This document shows positions 36,602 through 45,430 of a stretch of DNA of 64,000 nt, one piece after another. Source of the stretch: a virus; IMG/VR virus record IMGVR_UViG_3300043567_000498, positions 19,934 to 83,933 of that record; one strand, written 5' to 3'. The notes beneath the pieces were generated by a model, which was given only the letters and a program-made list of their open reading frames with translations, did no database searches and was not told the DNA's origin. Numbering within the stretch: the stretch's first letter is position 1; each line of letters opens with the position of its first letter. A program made the position numbers and the translations under genes.

Positions 36602-36757
36602 TTATTGGTGCTTTTGTAAGTATGCAACCAAATCTTTAAGGTAGTCAGATGCTTTATCCCAATCCCCATTAAACCTATCATTAAGTTCTTGATAAATTTT
36701 TTCTGCGTTTTCAGGTGCTAGATTGGTTGCCTCAATAAATCCTTCTTTAGTAATCAT
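36602..36757 (-). CDS. Small hypothetical protein (51 residues)
   Basis: Codes MITKEGFIEATNLAPENAEK and ends KDLVAYLQKHQ, a soluble helical protein. It overlaps the 3' end of the homing endonuclease by 11 bases and is therefore likely expressed from the same message. No domain recognised. The endonuclease stop falls within its first four codons. Confidence 0.5.
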   Translation of the reverse strand: MITKEGFIEATNLAPENAEKIYQELNDRFNGDWDKASDYLKDLVAYLQKHQ

Positions 36758-37361
36758 AATGTTTTAATGTTTTTTCTGTAAGGTTAATGATTTCAGTTAT
36801 GGGTAATTCTACCACATAACACTCCGTATATCCACTGTCCGTGGTCTCAAAATCAATTTTATAATCTTGGTATTTTTGATGGATGAACTTTTCAAGATGA
36901 TGAACTTGATAATGAATTCCTTTCCATATTTTAATTACACTATGTAATTTATTTTTGGTGTGATTTGCTAATTTATTGAAACTTCTACCAACCTTATAAA
37001 CCAGTTTACCTTCAAGATAAACAATAACCAAATACAAATAATCAGTATCAAAATATCTTTCTTTCCAAGGGTTTTGACAATTATTGCCCTTTATTTTTTC
37101 TCCATATTTTTTGACTCTTTCATCAGTTTCTTTGGTTAATCCTTTATTCCAAACTTTTTGACCTGTTTTCTTTCCTTTATTCCAAGGTTCTTTACCTATT
37201 TGCCATTCAGAAAAGTTTCTTGTTATGCCAATTGTTTTAAGATACTTATATACAGAAACTCTTGGTATGTTTAGTTGTCTTCCAATCTCGTGGGAGGATA
37301 AACCAGACAAATACATTTGCTTCCAAATCTCCCTATCCTTATCAGTATATCTTACATTCAT
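36747..37361 (-). CDS. Free-standing homing endonuclease: HTH, NUMOD3 motifs, GIY-YIG/T5orf172-like domain
   Basis: A 204-residue protein beside the intron-bearing psbA. Residues about 10-45 form a helix-turn-helix (GLSSHEIGRQLNIPRVSVYK). Residues about 60-85 hold two NUMOD3-like DNA-binding motifs (GKEPWNKGKK and QKVWNKGLTKET). Residues about 105-190 resemble a GIY-YIG/T5orf172 nuclease: YLYLVIVYLEGK, VYKVGRSFNKL with the candidate catalytic Arg, and HHLEKFIHQKY with the candidate Glu. I use ATG 37361; a GTG five codons upstream is possible. Its position matches that of F-CphI in phage S-PM2, an EndoVII-like enzyme that cuts near the psbA intron site, but the fold seems different. It may serve the same intron (inference). 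Confidence 0.7.
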   Translation of the reverse strand: MNVRYTDKDREIWKQMYLSGLSSHEIGRQLNIPRVSVYKYLKTIGITRNFSEWQIGKEPWNKGKKTGQKVWNKGLTKETDERVKKYGEKIKGNNCQNPWKERYFDTDYLYLVIVYLEGKLVYKVGRSFNKLANHTKNKLHSVIKIWKGIHYQVHHLEKFIHQKYQDYKIDFETTDSGYTECYVVELPITEIINLTEKTLKHYDY

Positions 37362-37398
37362 TTGTGGTCTGCTCACGGATATTATTATTTATAAAAAA

Positions 37399-37418
37399 AG
37401 AGACCTTTACAGGTCTCT
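37399..37418 (-). terminator. psbA terminator
   Basis: Perfect 8-bp stem AGAGACCT/AGGTCTCT with a 4-base loop, followed on the minus strand by T7. It lies 28 bases after the psbA stop. Confidence 0.85.
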
Positions 37419-37445
37419 TCATTATATCACAATTTAGTGATTATA

Positions 37446-38734
<1,289 letters not shown>

Positions 38735-38786
38735 TTGTTTTAAAAGGGTAAGTATGATTCAGGGGGACTGAATAGTTACAAGTATT

Positions 38787-38809
38787 CCCACGACACCCTC
38801 CATCGTGGG
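38787..38809 (-). promoter_or_regulatory. Hairpin in the psbA 5' leader
   Basis: Perfect 7-bp stem CCCACGA/TCGTGGG with a 9-base loop, inside the roughly 150-base untranslated leader, about 50 bases before the psbA ATG. The long leader and hairpin could stabilise the message or control translation; function is not shown. Confidence 0.4.
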
Positions 38810-38897
38810 TATGAGGGATGCTTTACTTCTCTTGATCCCGGTTGGAGAAGACACTGGGTTTCAGAATTGTTACGTTTCTTAACCCGTGTATGTATAT

Positions 38898-38926
38898 ATA
38901 ATAACACTGTTAGGAAATCCTGTCAA
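38898..38926 (-). promoter_or_regulatory. psbA sigma70-type promoter
   Basis: Minus strand TTGACA (38921-38926), exactly 17 bases, then TATTAT (38898-38903). Five of six -10 positions match consensus. Confidence 0.8.
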
Positions 38927-38970
38927 TAGGTCCAATTACCTAAGTGGCACAGTATAAATAGAACCCTTTG

Positions 38971-39132
38971 TCAGCGGGCATATTCATTAATCTTATCCAG
39001 AACCATATTCAGATATTGATCGGCAAGTGATTTAGGATCAGACGTATATCCGATATGCTCATTTTGAAGTTTCTGCTTTAACTTCAATACCTGATACTTT
39101 ATCTCATCCTTTGTTAATTGTCCCCTTGGCAT
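38971..39132 (-). CDS. Small conserved-type cyanophage protein (53 residues)
   Basis: Codes MPRGQLTKDEIKYQVLKLKQ and ends NMVLDKINEYAR, a highly charged helical protein. The start ATG follows the T8 tract of the hli-operon terminator. A CTAAATAC motif lies in the loop of that terminator, about 20 bases upstream, and could drive it late. No known domain; it lies between hli and psbA transcripts. Confidence 0.6.
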   Translation of the reverse strand: MPRGQLTKDEIKYQVLKLKQKLQNEHIGYTSDPKSLADQYLNMVLDKINEYAR

Positions 39133-39138
39133 AAAAAA

Positions 39139-39170
39139 AATCCTTCTCTCCGTATTTAGAGAGAAGGATT
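39139..39170 (-). terminator. hli-operon terminator
   Basis: Ten-pair stem TCCTTCTCTC/GAGAGAAGGA with an 8-base loop, then T8 on the minus strand, 8 bases after the last ORF of the operon. The loop reads CTAAATAC on the minus strand, the late-promoter core. Confidence 0.85.
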
Positions 39171-39177
39171 GATATAA

Positions 39178-39267
39178 TTATTTTTTTAATGTGAGTTTCA
39201 ATATATTAAGTGCGATTGTGGATATAAAAAATCCACAAAATATTGCGACAATATCAGAACTCACCAT
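39178..39267 (-). CDS. Possible 29-residue membrane peptide
   Basis: ATG 39267 lies within the last codons of the 36-residue hli gene (overlap of 7 bases) and codes MVSSDIVAIFCGFFISTIAL then NILKLTLKK: one hydrophobic helix with a basic tail. The stop sits just before the operon terminator. Size and topology resemble tiny photosystem or cytochrome b6f subunits, but I cannot match it to any named one. Confidence 0.38.
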   Translation of the reverse strand: MVSSDIVAIFCGFFISTIALNILKLTLKK

Positions 39268-39371
39268 ACTCCGGGGATAATTTGTCCAGTCAGTGCATAG
39301 GCACCAAAGGCAGCGACGATACCGATCATCGCAAACCAACCATTAATACGCTCAACCTTTTCGTTAAACAT
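39261..39371 (-). CDS. hli: High-light-inducible protein, short form (36 residues)
   Basis: Codes MFNEKVERINGWFAMIGIVA then AFGAYALTGQIIPGVW. E-R-x-N-G-W-F-A-M-I-G is the chlorophyll-binding helix of Hlip/Scp proteins, in which Glu, Asn and Gly positions ligate pigment and pack helices. These one-helix thylakoid proteins protect photosystem II and chlorophyll biosynthesis from excess light. The ribosome site AAGGAG precedes ATG 39371 and overlaps the stop of the upstream micro-ORF. It is expressed from the strong promoter at 39705. Confidence 0.88.
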   Translation of the reverse strand: MFNEKVERINGWFAMIGIVAAFGAYALTGQIIPGVW

Positions 39372-39382
39372 TTTTTTTCTCC

Positions 39383-39469
39383 TTAATAAGTTTCAGAAAG
39401 TTGATTGATAGAATGCGCCAGAAGCACAAAGAAAGAAATACTTGTTACAGTAAAAATGAGTTCGCCCAT
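39383..39469 (-). CDS. 28-residue membrane micro-protein between two hli genes
   Basis: ATG 39469 shares its A with the hli stop (TGATG), so translation is probably coupled. It codes MGELIFTVTSISFFVLLAHS then INQLSETY: one hydrophobic helix with a polar C-terminus. Its stop is followed at once by the ribosome site of the next hli gene, an arrangement that suggests a real gene. It resembles low-molecular-mass photosynthetic subunits in size, but no specific identity is supported. Confidence 0.45.
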   Translation of the reverse strand: MGELIFTVTSISFFVLLAHSINQLSETY

Positions 39470-39678
39470 CAGATTACACCAAAGAAGAGGTGCCCTGTGA
39501 GTGCATAAGAAATAAGTGCTGCAACGAAGCCCAGCATCGCAGTGCGTCCATTCAGTCGCTCTGCCCTTTCTGCGTGAGTCTCAAGTGCATAACGCTCTGC
39601 GTCGGACTGAGACACATACATTTCGGGTTCTTTGGCAAACATATTCTGTTGCCCAAATTCATTAGTCGTAACGGTCAT
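39469..39678 (-). CDS. hli: High-light-inducible protein, 69 residues
   Basis: An N-terminal hydrophilic extension (MTVTTNEFGQQNMFAKEPEM) is followed by the Hlip core HAERAERLNGRTAMLGFVAA, with the ExxNGRxAMxGF chlorophyll-binding signature, then LISYALTGHLFFGVI. The length is typical of cyanophage Hlips. It is thought to bind chlorophyll and dissipate excess excitation in thylakoids while the phage keeps photosynthesis running. It is the first gene after a perfect-consensus promoter (39705-39733) and is coupled to the micro-ORF downstream. Confidence 0.93.
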   Translation of the reverse strand: MTVTTNEFGQQNMFAKEPEMYVSQSDAERYALETHAERAERLNGRTAMLGFVAALISYALTGHLFFGVI

Positions 39679-39704
39679 TGTAGTTTTATTAAGAACTGTA
39701 ACAT

Positions 39705-39733
39705 ATTATATATGAGGAAAGAGGTCTTGTCAA
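39705..39733 (-). promoter_or_regulatory. hli-operon consensus sigma70 promoter
   Basis: Minus strand TTGACA (39728-39733), 17 bases, TATAAT (39705-39710): a full match to both hexamers. It lies about 30 bases before the 69-residue hli gene and just after the last glycan gene. Confidence 0.85.
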
Positions 39734-39753
39734 GCACCCTAGGTCAGAAAACT

Positions 39754-40545
39754 TTAACTTTGAGGTTGAGAAGGATTAGTAATTCTGCCCAAATAAGGAT
39801 CATAGTTCATTAAATCATCAATCTTTAAATCAGGTCCTTGATTCTCCCAGAAATTAAGAAGTCCATCATGACTCTGGCGATGAAAGACATCAATATGCTC
39901 TGGATGAATAGAAGAACCTAGAGCAATCTTATAAAGGAATAAAGGAATTGAAAAAGTGTTTCCGGAATTATAAATTAAGTCATCGGCAACTGCTCTTGGC
40001 TTTACTCCATTATCTAACTTGTACTTATCATCACGAACATGATGCTTAAGAATTTTTTCTGCATGATGACGAGTGATTATATATGCGGCAGTTGAAAAAT
40101 CATTTACAAATCTTTTATGAAGTTTAACATGTAAATCTCCTGTACAAATAATGGCAAGTTGAATTACATCATAATCATAAGGAACCTTGGAAATAAAATC
40201 ATTCCAAGTAAAATCCCAACACCTTGCAAGTTGCAAATCCACATCGTCTTCCATAATAACCGCATAAGGACTATCGGAAGTTTCCACCCAATGCTTAAGT
40301 GCTTTAAGGTGGGAAGTAGTACATCCAATTTCTCCCGAAGTCATATTATCGGGATAACGACCCTTAATAATATCACTCAAATCATCTTCTCTCCCATCAT
40401 AGGCAGAAATGCGAGTATAGTTTTCAATATCCCAATACTTAAATTGCTCCTCCATATATTCCTTTCTTTCTGGTTGCCCATCAAGATTTAGATAATATAT
40501 TGGACTCATATTTTTGAGTTTATATGCTGATTTATTTTTATCCAT
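39754..40545 (-). CDS. Glycosyltransferase family 25 (LPS-type)
   Basis: A 263-residue GT25 enzyme. IYYLNLDGQPERKEYMEEQF is the family N-terminus; SGEIGCTTSHLKALKHWVE is the GCxxSH segment; YAVIMEDDVDLQ is the DXD-type metal/nucleotide-sugar site. GT25 members transfer galactose or glucose in LPS core and in procollagen (hydroxylysine galactosyltransferase). The procollagen link is notable because this phage carries collagen-like fibres, though those repeats have no lysine. It is the last gene of the 18-kb glycan run. An internal ATG at residue 13 is a possible alternative start. Confidence 0.85.
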   Translation of the reverse strand: MDKNKSAYKLKNMSPIYYLNLDGQPERKEYMEEQFKYWDIENYTRISAYDGREDDLSDIIKGRYPDNMTSGEIGCTTSHLKALKHWVETSDSPYAVIMEDDVDLQLARCWDFTWNDFISKVPYDYDVIQLAIICTGDLHVKLHKRFVNDFSTAAYIITRHHAEKILKHHVRDDKYKLDNGVKPRAVADDLIYNSGNTFSIPLFLYKIALGSSIHPEHIDVFHRQSHDGLLNFWENQGPDLKIDDLMNYDPYLGRITNPSQPQS

Positions 40546-40548
40546 TTT

Positions 40549-41385
40549 TTAAATTTTATTATTATAACAAGAATACTTACGAAGATACTTTTGACTTTGA
40601 TAATAATTTACAAGTTGAGATTTATTTAATTTTTCTAGATAATTCCAAAGTTCCATGTTTTTTTGCAAATATGGATTATTATGATTGGAATTTTGACCTC
40701 GGGAATGTTCTAGATGGTAAACATAGTCGTCTATTCTTCCTACATTATACCCCATCTTATCAAATCTAAAGTATCTTTCTTTGTCTTCCGGTGACCAAGA
40801 CACAAAGTTTTCATTTTCCATACCAGCATCAATGTAGGAATCTTTGTTAAAAAATTGCACATGCCCATATTCTGCTTGATATGGTTTGAACTTTTGTTCT
40901 AAAATACTAAAATCAAATTCTTGATTTATAAATTTAGTAACTATTTCATCATCCGCAAATATTTGTTTTTGAAACATACCAAACCCATAGGGATAAACTA
41001 CATCATAAGACTGATTTAGAATCATTTCACAAGACTTTTGATATGTTTCTGGTCTTAATAATACATCACAATCATAATTTACAATAACTTTAGTATTAGA
41101 AATAGAAATCATTTCATTGATGATCTTCATCCTATGAAAAACAGGATCTTCCGATTGTTCAAAAAGATAAATTAATTGTTTAATATCATCACCAACAAAT
41201 TCTTCAATTTGAGGGAGAGCATAATCTTTAAAAAATTGATTTGAATCTACTTCTTTGACAATAATATTAGTTTTAAAGGTCTTAATAAGAAAGCAAAGAA
41301 CCGTAATTATGTTTCTAACCCTATCATCAGAGTCAATTCTGATAGGAATCATAAAAGTACAATCAGATAAATCTATTTTTTTCAT
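40549..41385 (-). CDS. GT-A glycosyltransferase (galactosyltransferase/GT27-like)
   Basis: A 278-residue protein. CTFMIPIRIDSDDRVRN opens a GT-A fold; KVIVNYDCDVLLRPE has the D-x-D site near residue 105; YGHVQFFNKDSYIDAGMENE and SWSPEDKERYFRFDKMGYNV match the C-terminal acceptor-site domain of galactosyl- or GalNAc-transferases (W-x-x-E-D). It ends in a His-bearing segment YVYHLEHSRG. The start overlaps GT11 by 4 bases. Sugar probably Gal/GalNAc/Glc by family resemblance; acceptor unknown. Confidence 0.68.
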   Translation of the reverse strand: MKKIDLSDCTFMIPIRIDSDDRVRNIITVLCFLIKTFKTNIIVKEVDSNQFFKDYALPQIEEFVGDDIKQLIYLFEQSEDPVFHRMKIINEMISISNTKVIVNYDCDVLLRPETYQKSCEMILNQSYDVVYPYGFGMFQKQIFADDEIVTKFINQEFDFSILEQKFKPYQAEYGHVQFFNKDSYIDAGMENENFVSWSPEDKERYFRFDKMGYNVGRIDDYVYHLEHSRGQNSNHNNPYLQKNMELWNYLEKLNKSQLVNYYQSQKYLRKYSCYNNKI

Positions 41386-42164
41386 ATTTTAATCCATCCA
41401 TCCAAATATAAATCCTGTGTTTGATTTTTAGCAGTATTTCCACTTGTACCAAACCAGTGTAAAGGGGCAACTACTTTTTTAGATTTTGCCAACCATGCCC
41501 CCCACCAAGAGAAAGAAGAATTGGCAATAATATGATAATGGCACATGCTCATTAGACATAAATCAACAAATCCATTATGAGATTCGGAAATCATAAATCT
41601 ATCTGATTCAAATAAAGTCTGAGACTGACACCACCCAACATCATCGGAAAAAATCATTACCGGAATATTAGTATTAAATTGCTCTAGTGCCTTTTCATAA
41701 TATGAAAGATCACATGGCGGATGATTTATAGAATTAGAAACATAATCTGTTCTTCTTACATGTAGAGCAATAATCTCATCAAAATGAAAATTAGATGTGC
41801 AAGGTTCTAAAATATATTCTTTAAACTTAAAGTCTTCTCTGATACTATCTTCAATATGCTTAAAGTATTTTTCACTCTGAAAGTATCCATGCAAATTTAC
41901 ATTATCTGGACAATTTCCAACATACTCAGAATCATAATGGAACTGCTTTTCTGTATAAAAATCTGCAGGAAAAAAACCCACATTTTTTAAATTATTAAGT
42001 TCAAATACATCAAATAATTTATTATCTTTCCATTTATCGCCATAGTCTGTTTTAGGAATACAGAAATCATATCCTTTTGTTGCAGCAATACCTCTTAACG
42101 AAGCATATTGAAACATCTGATTTGCTAAACGTCCATTTTGTCCGAGATAATTAAATCCAATCAT
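41382..42164 (-). CDS. Glycosyltransferase family 11 (alpha-1,2-fucosyltransferase-like)
   Basis: A 260-residue GT11 protein with all usual landmarks: GRLANQMFQYA at 11-21, HVRRTDYV at 135-142 (the HxRRxD GDP-fucose-binding motif), and IANSSFSWWGAWLA near 217-230. GT11 enzymes move L-fucose from GDP-fucose, usually alpha-1,2 onto galactose, making the H-antigen disaccharide. The donor could be made by gmd and fcl at the head of the same operon. It lies 4 bases after the GT6 gene and overlaps the next glycosyltransferase by 4. Acceptor inferred from family only. Confidence 0.87.
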   Translation of the reverse strand: MIGFNYLGQNGRLANQMFQYASLRGIAATKGYDFCIPKTDYGDKWKDNKLFDVFELNNLKNVGFFPADFYTEKQFHYDSEYVGNCPDNVNLHGYFQSEKYFKHIEDSIREDFKFKEYILEPCTSNFHFDEIIALHVRRTDYVSNSINHPPCDLSYYEKALEQFNTNIPVMIFSDDVGWCQSQTLFESDRFMISESHNGFVDLCLMSMCHYHIIANSSFSWWGAWLAKSKKVVAPLHWFGTSGNTAKNQTQDLYLDGWIKI

Positions 42165-42168
42165 TTTA

Positions 42169-42957
42169 TTAGGAATAAAGAACAGTTTTTTTATCGGCAG
42201 GAGAGTGAATCATCCTTGCGGAAAAATCAAACTCATTATCGGGATAATTTCCTGGTTTTGCAAATGATGGGTGTAAAATATGAAAATCATCATAGTTTTC
42301 AATCCTATATCTATTTAAATGACTTTCATCATGAGCCGCTGCCATTACATTATTTTCCAAATCTTTTTTAATTCTTTCATCAAGTTCATCAATTAATTTA
42401 AAAATTTCTGGAATTTTACCACCCCAAATACATCCCTGAAGATATACATCGTCCTTTTCCTCTTCTTCAGTTACACATGATAAGGATCTTTTATTTCTTT
42501 CAAAAGGCAAATATTGAAGAAATTTACTCCAGTTGGCACTAAAAGTCGGATGTTGCACTCCGAAAAATGGTTTTTCATCGTTGAAAAAATCTTGATATGT
42601 AATTAACTGATCGCAACAATACATATCAGCATCAAAGTATACATACCAATCATAATCCTTTAATTGGCTTTCAATTTTTTTGATTTCTCCAAATCTTCTC
42701 AATCCACCAATACTATTATACATCAAATTATACCAATTATCTGAAGAATAATCTGATGTGGTAATTTCAATATTTTCAGATGATGGTATAATTTTAATAT
42801 TGTCTGGAATGTCATCTCCAAGATCTCCATCTGTAAAAACAAAAAAATCTTTCTGACATTCTGGAACAAAATATTCCATAAGTGTTTCATAATATTTTGG
42901 AAAGAACTTGAGATAATTTCCAGTACCTATAAAATTAATAGCAATTTTTTTATTCAT
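42169..42957 (-). CDS. Glycosyltransferase family 6 (ABO blood-group-type)
   Basis: A 262-residue GT6 enzyme. Evidence: FFVFTDG near 38-44, IGGLRRFGEIKKIE, YVYFDADMYC with DXD at 109-111, FGVQHPTFSAN, FERNKRSLS, IWGGKIPEIFKLIDEL, and AAAHDESHLNRY with the catalytic-site HDESHLN at 209-215. GT6 members are retaining alpha-1,3-galactosyl/GalNAc transferases; the human ABO enzymes act on fucosylated galactose. Here DXD is kept, as in metal-dependent animal enzymes, whereas many bacterial GT6 have NXN. ATG 42957 overlaps the GT4 stop by 8 bases. It sits next to a GT11 fucosyltransferase. Confidence 0.87.
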   Translation of the reverse strand: MNKKIAINFIGTGNYLKFFPKYYETLMEYFVPECQKDFFVFTDGDLGDDIPDNIKIIPSSENIEITTSDYSSDNWYNLMYNSIGGLRRFGEIKKIESQLKDYDWYVYFDADMYCCDQLITYQDFFNDEKPFFGVQHPTFSANWSKFLQYLPFERNKRSLSCVTEEEEKDDVYLQGCIWGGKIPEIFKLIDELDERIKKDLENNVMAAAHDESHLNRYRIENYDDFHILHPSFAKPGNYPDNEFDFSARMIHSPADKKTVLYS

Positions 42958-43906
42958 GTTGACTATCGGCAATGATTTTTTGAATTGAAGGAATATAATG
43001 TTTTTGAAGAATCTCTTTCCAATCAAACTTCTTTGAATATTCTACAATTTCTTTTCTATTATTTACAGAATATTCTCTATTCTCAATAATTTTACTCTCA
43101 ACATACTCCAAATCAGAGATTTTATTTTCAGGAATGACTGTAATAAATTCTTTACTAATATCTAAATTTGCTCTTCCCCATTCGCAAACAACAACTCCAA
43201 GTCCAGCAGAGAGTGCTTCCATACAAACGAGTGGATGTGCTTCACCATCAGAAAGTAAAACAAGATTTCCATATTGAGTTAAGTCCTTATATAGTGTATC
43301 TTTATCCCATTCACCTAGATAATTTTTAGAAGTATCAAATCTACCATCGGCAATATTTCCCGCATACCAAAGACTAGAAATAGACTGGAACATAAACTGA
43401 CGTTTTCTATAATCTATCTTTGCAAGATAAATGGAACGATCCGGATATTCCGGATTATCTACATAATCAAATTTAGATCTATTAACTCCATTTGGTGCCA
43501 GAAATAACTTATCTTCGGGGATATTCAACAATACTTTATACATATTCCGAATTCCATCAGATAAACAAAAAGTATTCGGTCTAAGACGAGCAAACTCATT
43601 AGCAATATTTACATATCCACCAAAGAGTTCGGGTCTTTCTAAGTAACCATAATGGCTTGTAATTGCCTTTGGTTGTTTGATATGGGGATATAAAGTAATA
43701 AATTCATCGTAATGAATGTGAACAAAATCAGATCCAAAAGAATCAATATCCTTTAGAATCTGATTATAATCTTTAGTATTCACAATTTGAACTTGGTGCC
43801 CCAGAGATTCCAAAGCAATTTTAGTGTCCCATATAAGAATTTCTACCGCACCCCAAGCAAGAGGTGGAATAGGCATAATTCCAGGACCAATTAAAGATAT
43901 TTTCAT
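42950..43906 (-). CDS. Glycosyltransferase family 4
   Basis: A 318-residue GT-B retaining transferase. The N-terminal domain starts MKISLIGPGIMPIPPLAWGA with the Gly-rich acceptor loop (WGAVE). The C-terminal domain has LAPNGVNRSKFDY, IYLAKIDYRKRQ and VLLSDGEAHPLVCMEALSAG, the E-x7-E nucleotide-sugar site. Length is slightly short for GT4 but the fold looks complete. It overlaps the GT6 gene by 8 bases. Donor and acceptor are not determined. Confidence 0.82.
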   Translation of the reverse strand: MKISLIGPGIMPIPPLAWGAVEILIWDTKIALESLGHQVQIVNTKDYNQILKDIDSFGSDFVHIHYDEFITLYPHIKQPKAITSHYGYLERPELFGGYVNIANEFARLRPNTFCLSDGIRNMYKVLLNIPEDKLFLAPNGVNRSKFDYVDNPEYPDRSIYLAKIDYRKRQFMFQSISSLWYAGNIADGRFDTSKNYLGEWDKDTLYKDLTQYGNLVLLSDGEAHPLVCMEALSAGLGVVVCEWGRANLDISKEFITVIPENKISDLEYVESKIIENREYSVNNRKEIVEYSKKFDWKEILQKHYIPSIQKIIADSQHE

Positions 43907-43909
43907 AAA

Positions 43910-44518
43910 TTATTTCCAATGAGTAAAATCTAAACCAATTTCTTTGAAATATTGAATCCAAGTTTCTGCAGTATCATACTGAGATGAACGACTGTACTCA
44001 TGAAACTCAACGTAAAGTTTTTTAATTTTTTTAAAGGATCCACTCTTTTTCATATCTTCAAGGATGGTATATTCCTCACCCTCAACATCCAATTTTAATA
44101 TTATATCACATCCATCAACATTTAGATAGTCAATGAAATTTACTAATCTAACCTTTGGTACAATAATTTTTTTATAATAATCCCGCACGTAATCTTCTAC
44201 ATTTGTATATGTAACTCCATCTACATCAAATGGAAAATTAAAGGCACCGTCCTTTATTTCTGGAGATTGAATTCTAGAACTTAATCCAAAATAATCTTTA
44301 TTTAAGGTATTGGGATCTTTCTCTATATGAAATTCAGTAAATCCAGTTTCATCAGAAACTGCAACATTAAAATAATGAATTCCGTCTGTTTTATCTATAA
44401 AATCATAGACAGCAGTATTTGCTTCAAAAGAATAAACTTCTTCAATATCAGAATGAAAACCAAGAATTTCAATTAGTCCTTGTTTTAAATTTGTGCCACA
44501 ATCAATAAAAATAGTCAT
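43910..44518 (-). CDS. FkbM-family methyltransferase
   Basis: A 202-residue SAM-dependent methyltransferase. FIDCGTNLKQGLIEIL gives the SAM-binding motif I, VYSFEANTAVYDFI the acidic motif II, and ILKLDVEGEEYTILEDM the FkbM hallmark (L-K-x-D-V-E-G). FkbM enzymes O-methylate sugars or polyketides. ATG 44518 is used instead of a TTG five codons upstream. It is flanked by an epimerase and a GT4, so O-methylation of a sugar on the assembled glycan is the likely role (inference). Confidence 0.8.
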   Translation of the reverse strand: MTIFIDCGTNLKQGLIEILGFHSDIEEVYSFEANTAVYDFIDKTDGIHYFNVAVSDETGFTEFHIEKDPNTLNKDYFGLSSRIQSPEIKDGAFNFPFDVDGVTYTNVEDYVRDYYKKIIVPKVRLVNFIDYLNVDGCDIILKLDVEGEEYTILEDMKKSGSFKKIKKLYVEFHEYSRSSQYDTAETWIQYFKEIGLDFTHWK

Positions 44519-44533
44519 TTGTAGTATATGCAA

Positions 44534-45430
44534 TTAAAGTTGTGATTGAATCCAATTTTCTAATTTAACTTCTGGATTCCAACCAAAAATTTTATTAATT
44601 TTTTTATTATTTGCAAGAGTAATTCTTGACTCTCCTGGTCTAGATGGTAGATTAATGACATTATTTGAAATCATTCTTGCAATTTGATTAATAGAATGAT
44701 TTGTTCCTGTGCCGACATTATATACTTGCCCAAATGCTTCTGAATCTGGATTAGAAATAGCAGCCATCACATTTGCCTTCACAACATCACTAACATGAGT
44801 AAAGTCTCTCCGCTGATTACCATCACCAACAATAGTCAGGGGTTCTCCTGCTGCTTTCTGACGAAGAAAAATACCAATCACCGGAGCATATTGTCCACGT
44901 AAAGGTTGACGCTCACCATAAACATTAAAGTATCTAAAGCAAACAGTGGGAAGACCATAAAGACTGGTATACATTTTACACAGTTTCTCACCATTTACTT
45001 TTGAAACGGAATAGGGATTTAAACAGTCATCGGGTTGTGTTTCAATATTTGGCGATTGATTCATTCCATATGCAGAAGAGGTTGAAGAATACATTAATCT
45101 CTTCACACCTGCCTCTCTTGAGCACTGAAGGACTGTGCATGTTCCAACAGAGTTAATGCTTACCGCTTCAATTGGATTTAAAATTGCTGGTTGAATTCTT
45201 GCTTCTGCAGCAATATGAAACACATAGTCAACTCCATCATAGAGAGGACGTGTGTTTTCATAATCACGAATATCGTACTTGTAATTTTTCGCCTTATCAT
45301 TCCAGTAAAATTGTTCATGAACATCCGAGTATTCATTATCAATCACGACAACCTCGTGCCCCATTTCAAGAAGACGATCTACAAGGTTTGATCCAATAAA
45401 TCCCGCTCCACCAGTAACTAAACTTTTCAT
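44534..45430 (-). CDS. NAD-dependent sugar-nucleotide epimerase (UDP-Glc/GlcNAc 4-epimerase-like)
   Basis: A 298-residue extended short-chain dehydrogenase. SLVTGGAGFIGSNLVDRL binds NAD; MYSSTSSAYG and NPYSVSKVNGEK supply the Ser/Thr and YxxxK catalytic residues; FRYFNVYGERQ and GDGNQRRDFTHVSDVV are the sugar-nucleotide side. The pattern best resembles UDP-glucose or UDP-GlcNAc 4-epimerases, which would yield UDP-Gal or UDP-GalNAc, the donors a GT6 or galactosyltransferase needs. ATG 45430 overlaps the upstream stop by 4 bases. Exact substrate not provable from sequence. Confidence 0.83.
   Translation of the reverse strand: MKSLVTGGAGFIGSNLVDRLLEMGHEVVVIDNEYSDVHEQFYWNDKAKNYKYDIRDYENTRPLYDGVDYVFHIAAEARIQPAILNPIEAVSINSVGTCTVLQCSREAGVKRLMYSSTSSAYGMNQSPNIETQPDDCLNPYSVSKVNGEKLCKMYTSLYGLPTVCFRYFNVYGERQPLRGQYAPVIGIFLRQKAAGEPLTIVGDGNQRRDFTHVSDVVKANVMAAISNPDSEAFGQVYNVGTGTNHSINQIARMISNNVINLPSRPGESRITLANNKKINKIFGWNPEVKLENWIQSQL

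Noticed and set aside
36551-36619. A 22-codon plus-strand ORF (MKRNNPNNWKSRR...)
   Set aside because: No plus-strand gene is otherwise present. It lies across the end of a minus-strand gene and a minus-strand promoter.
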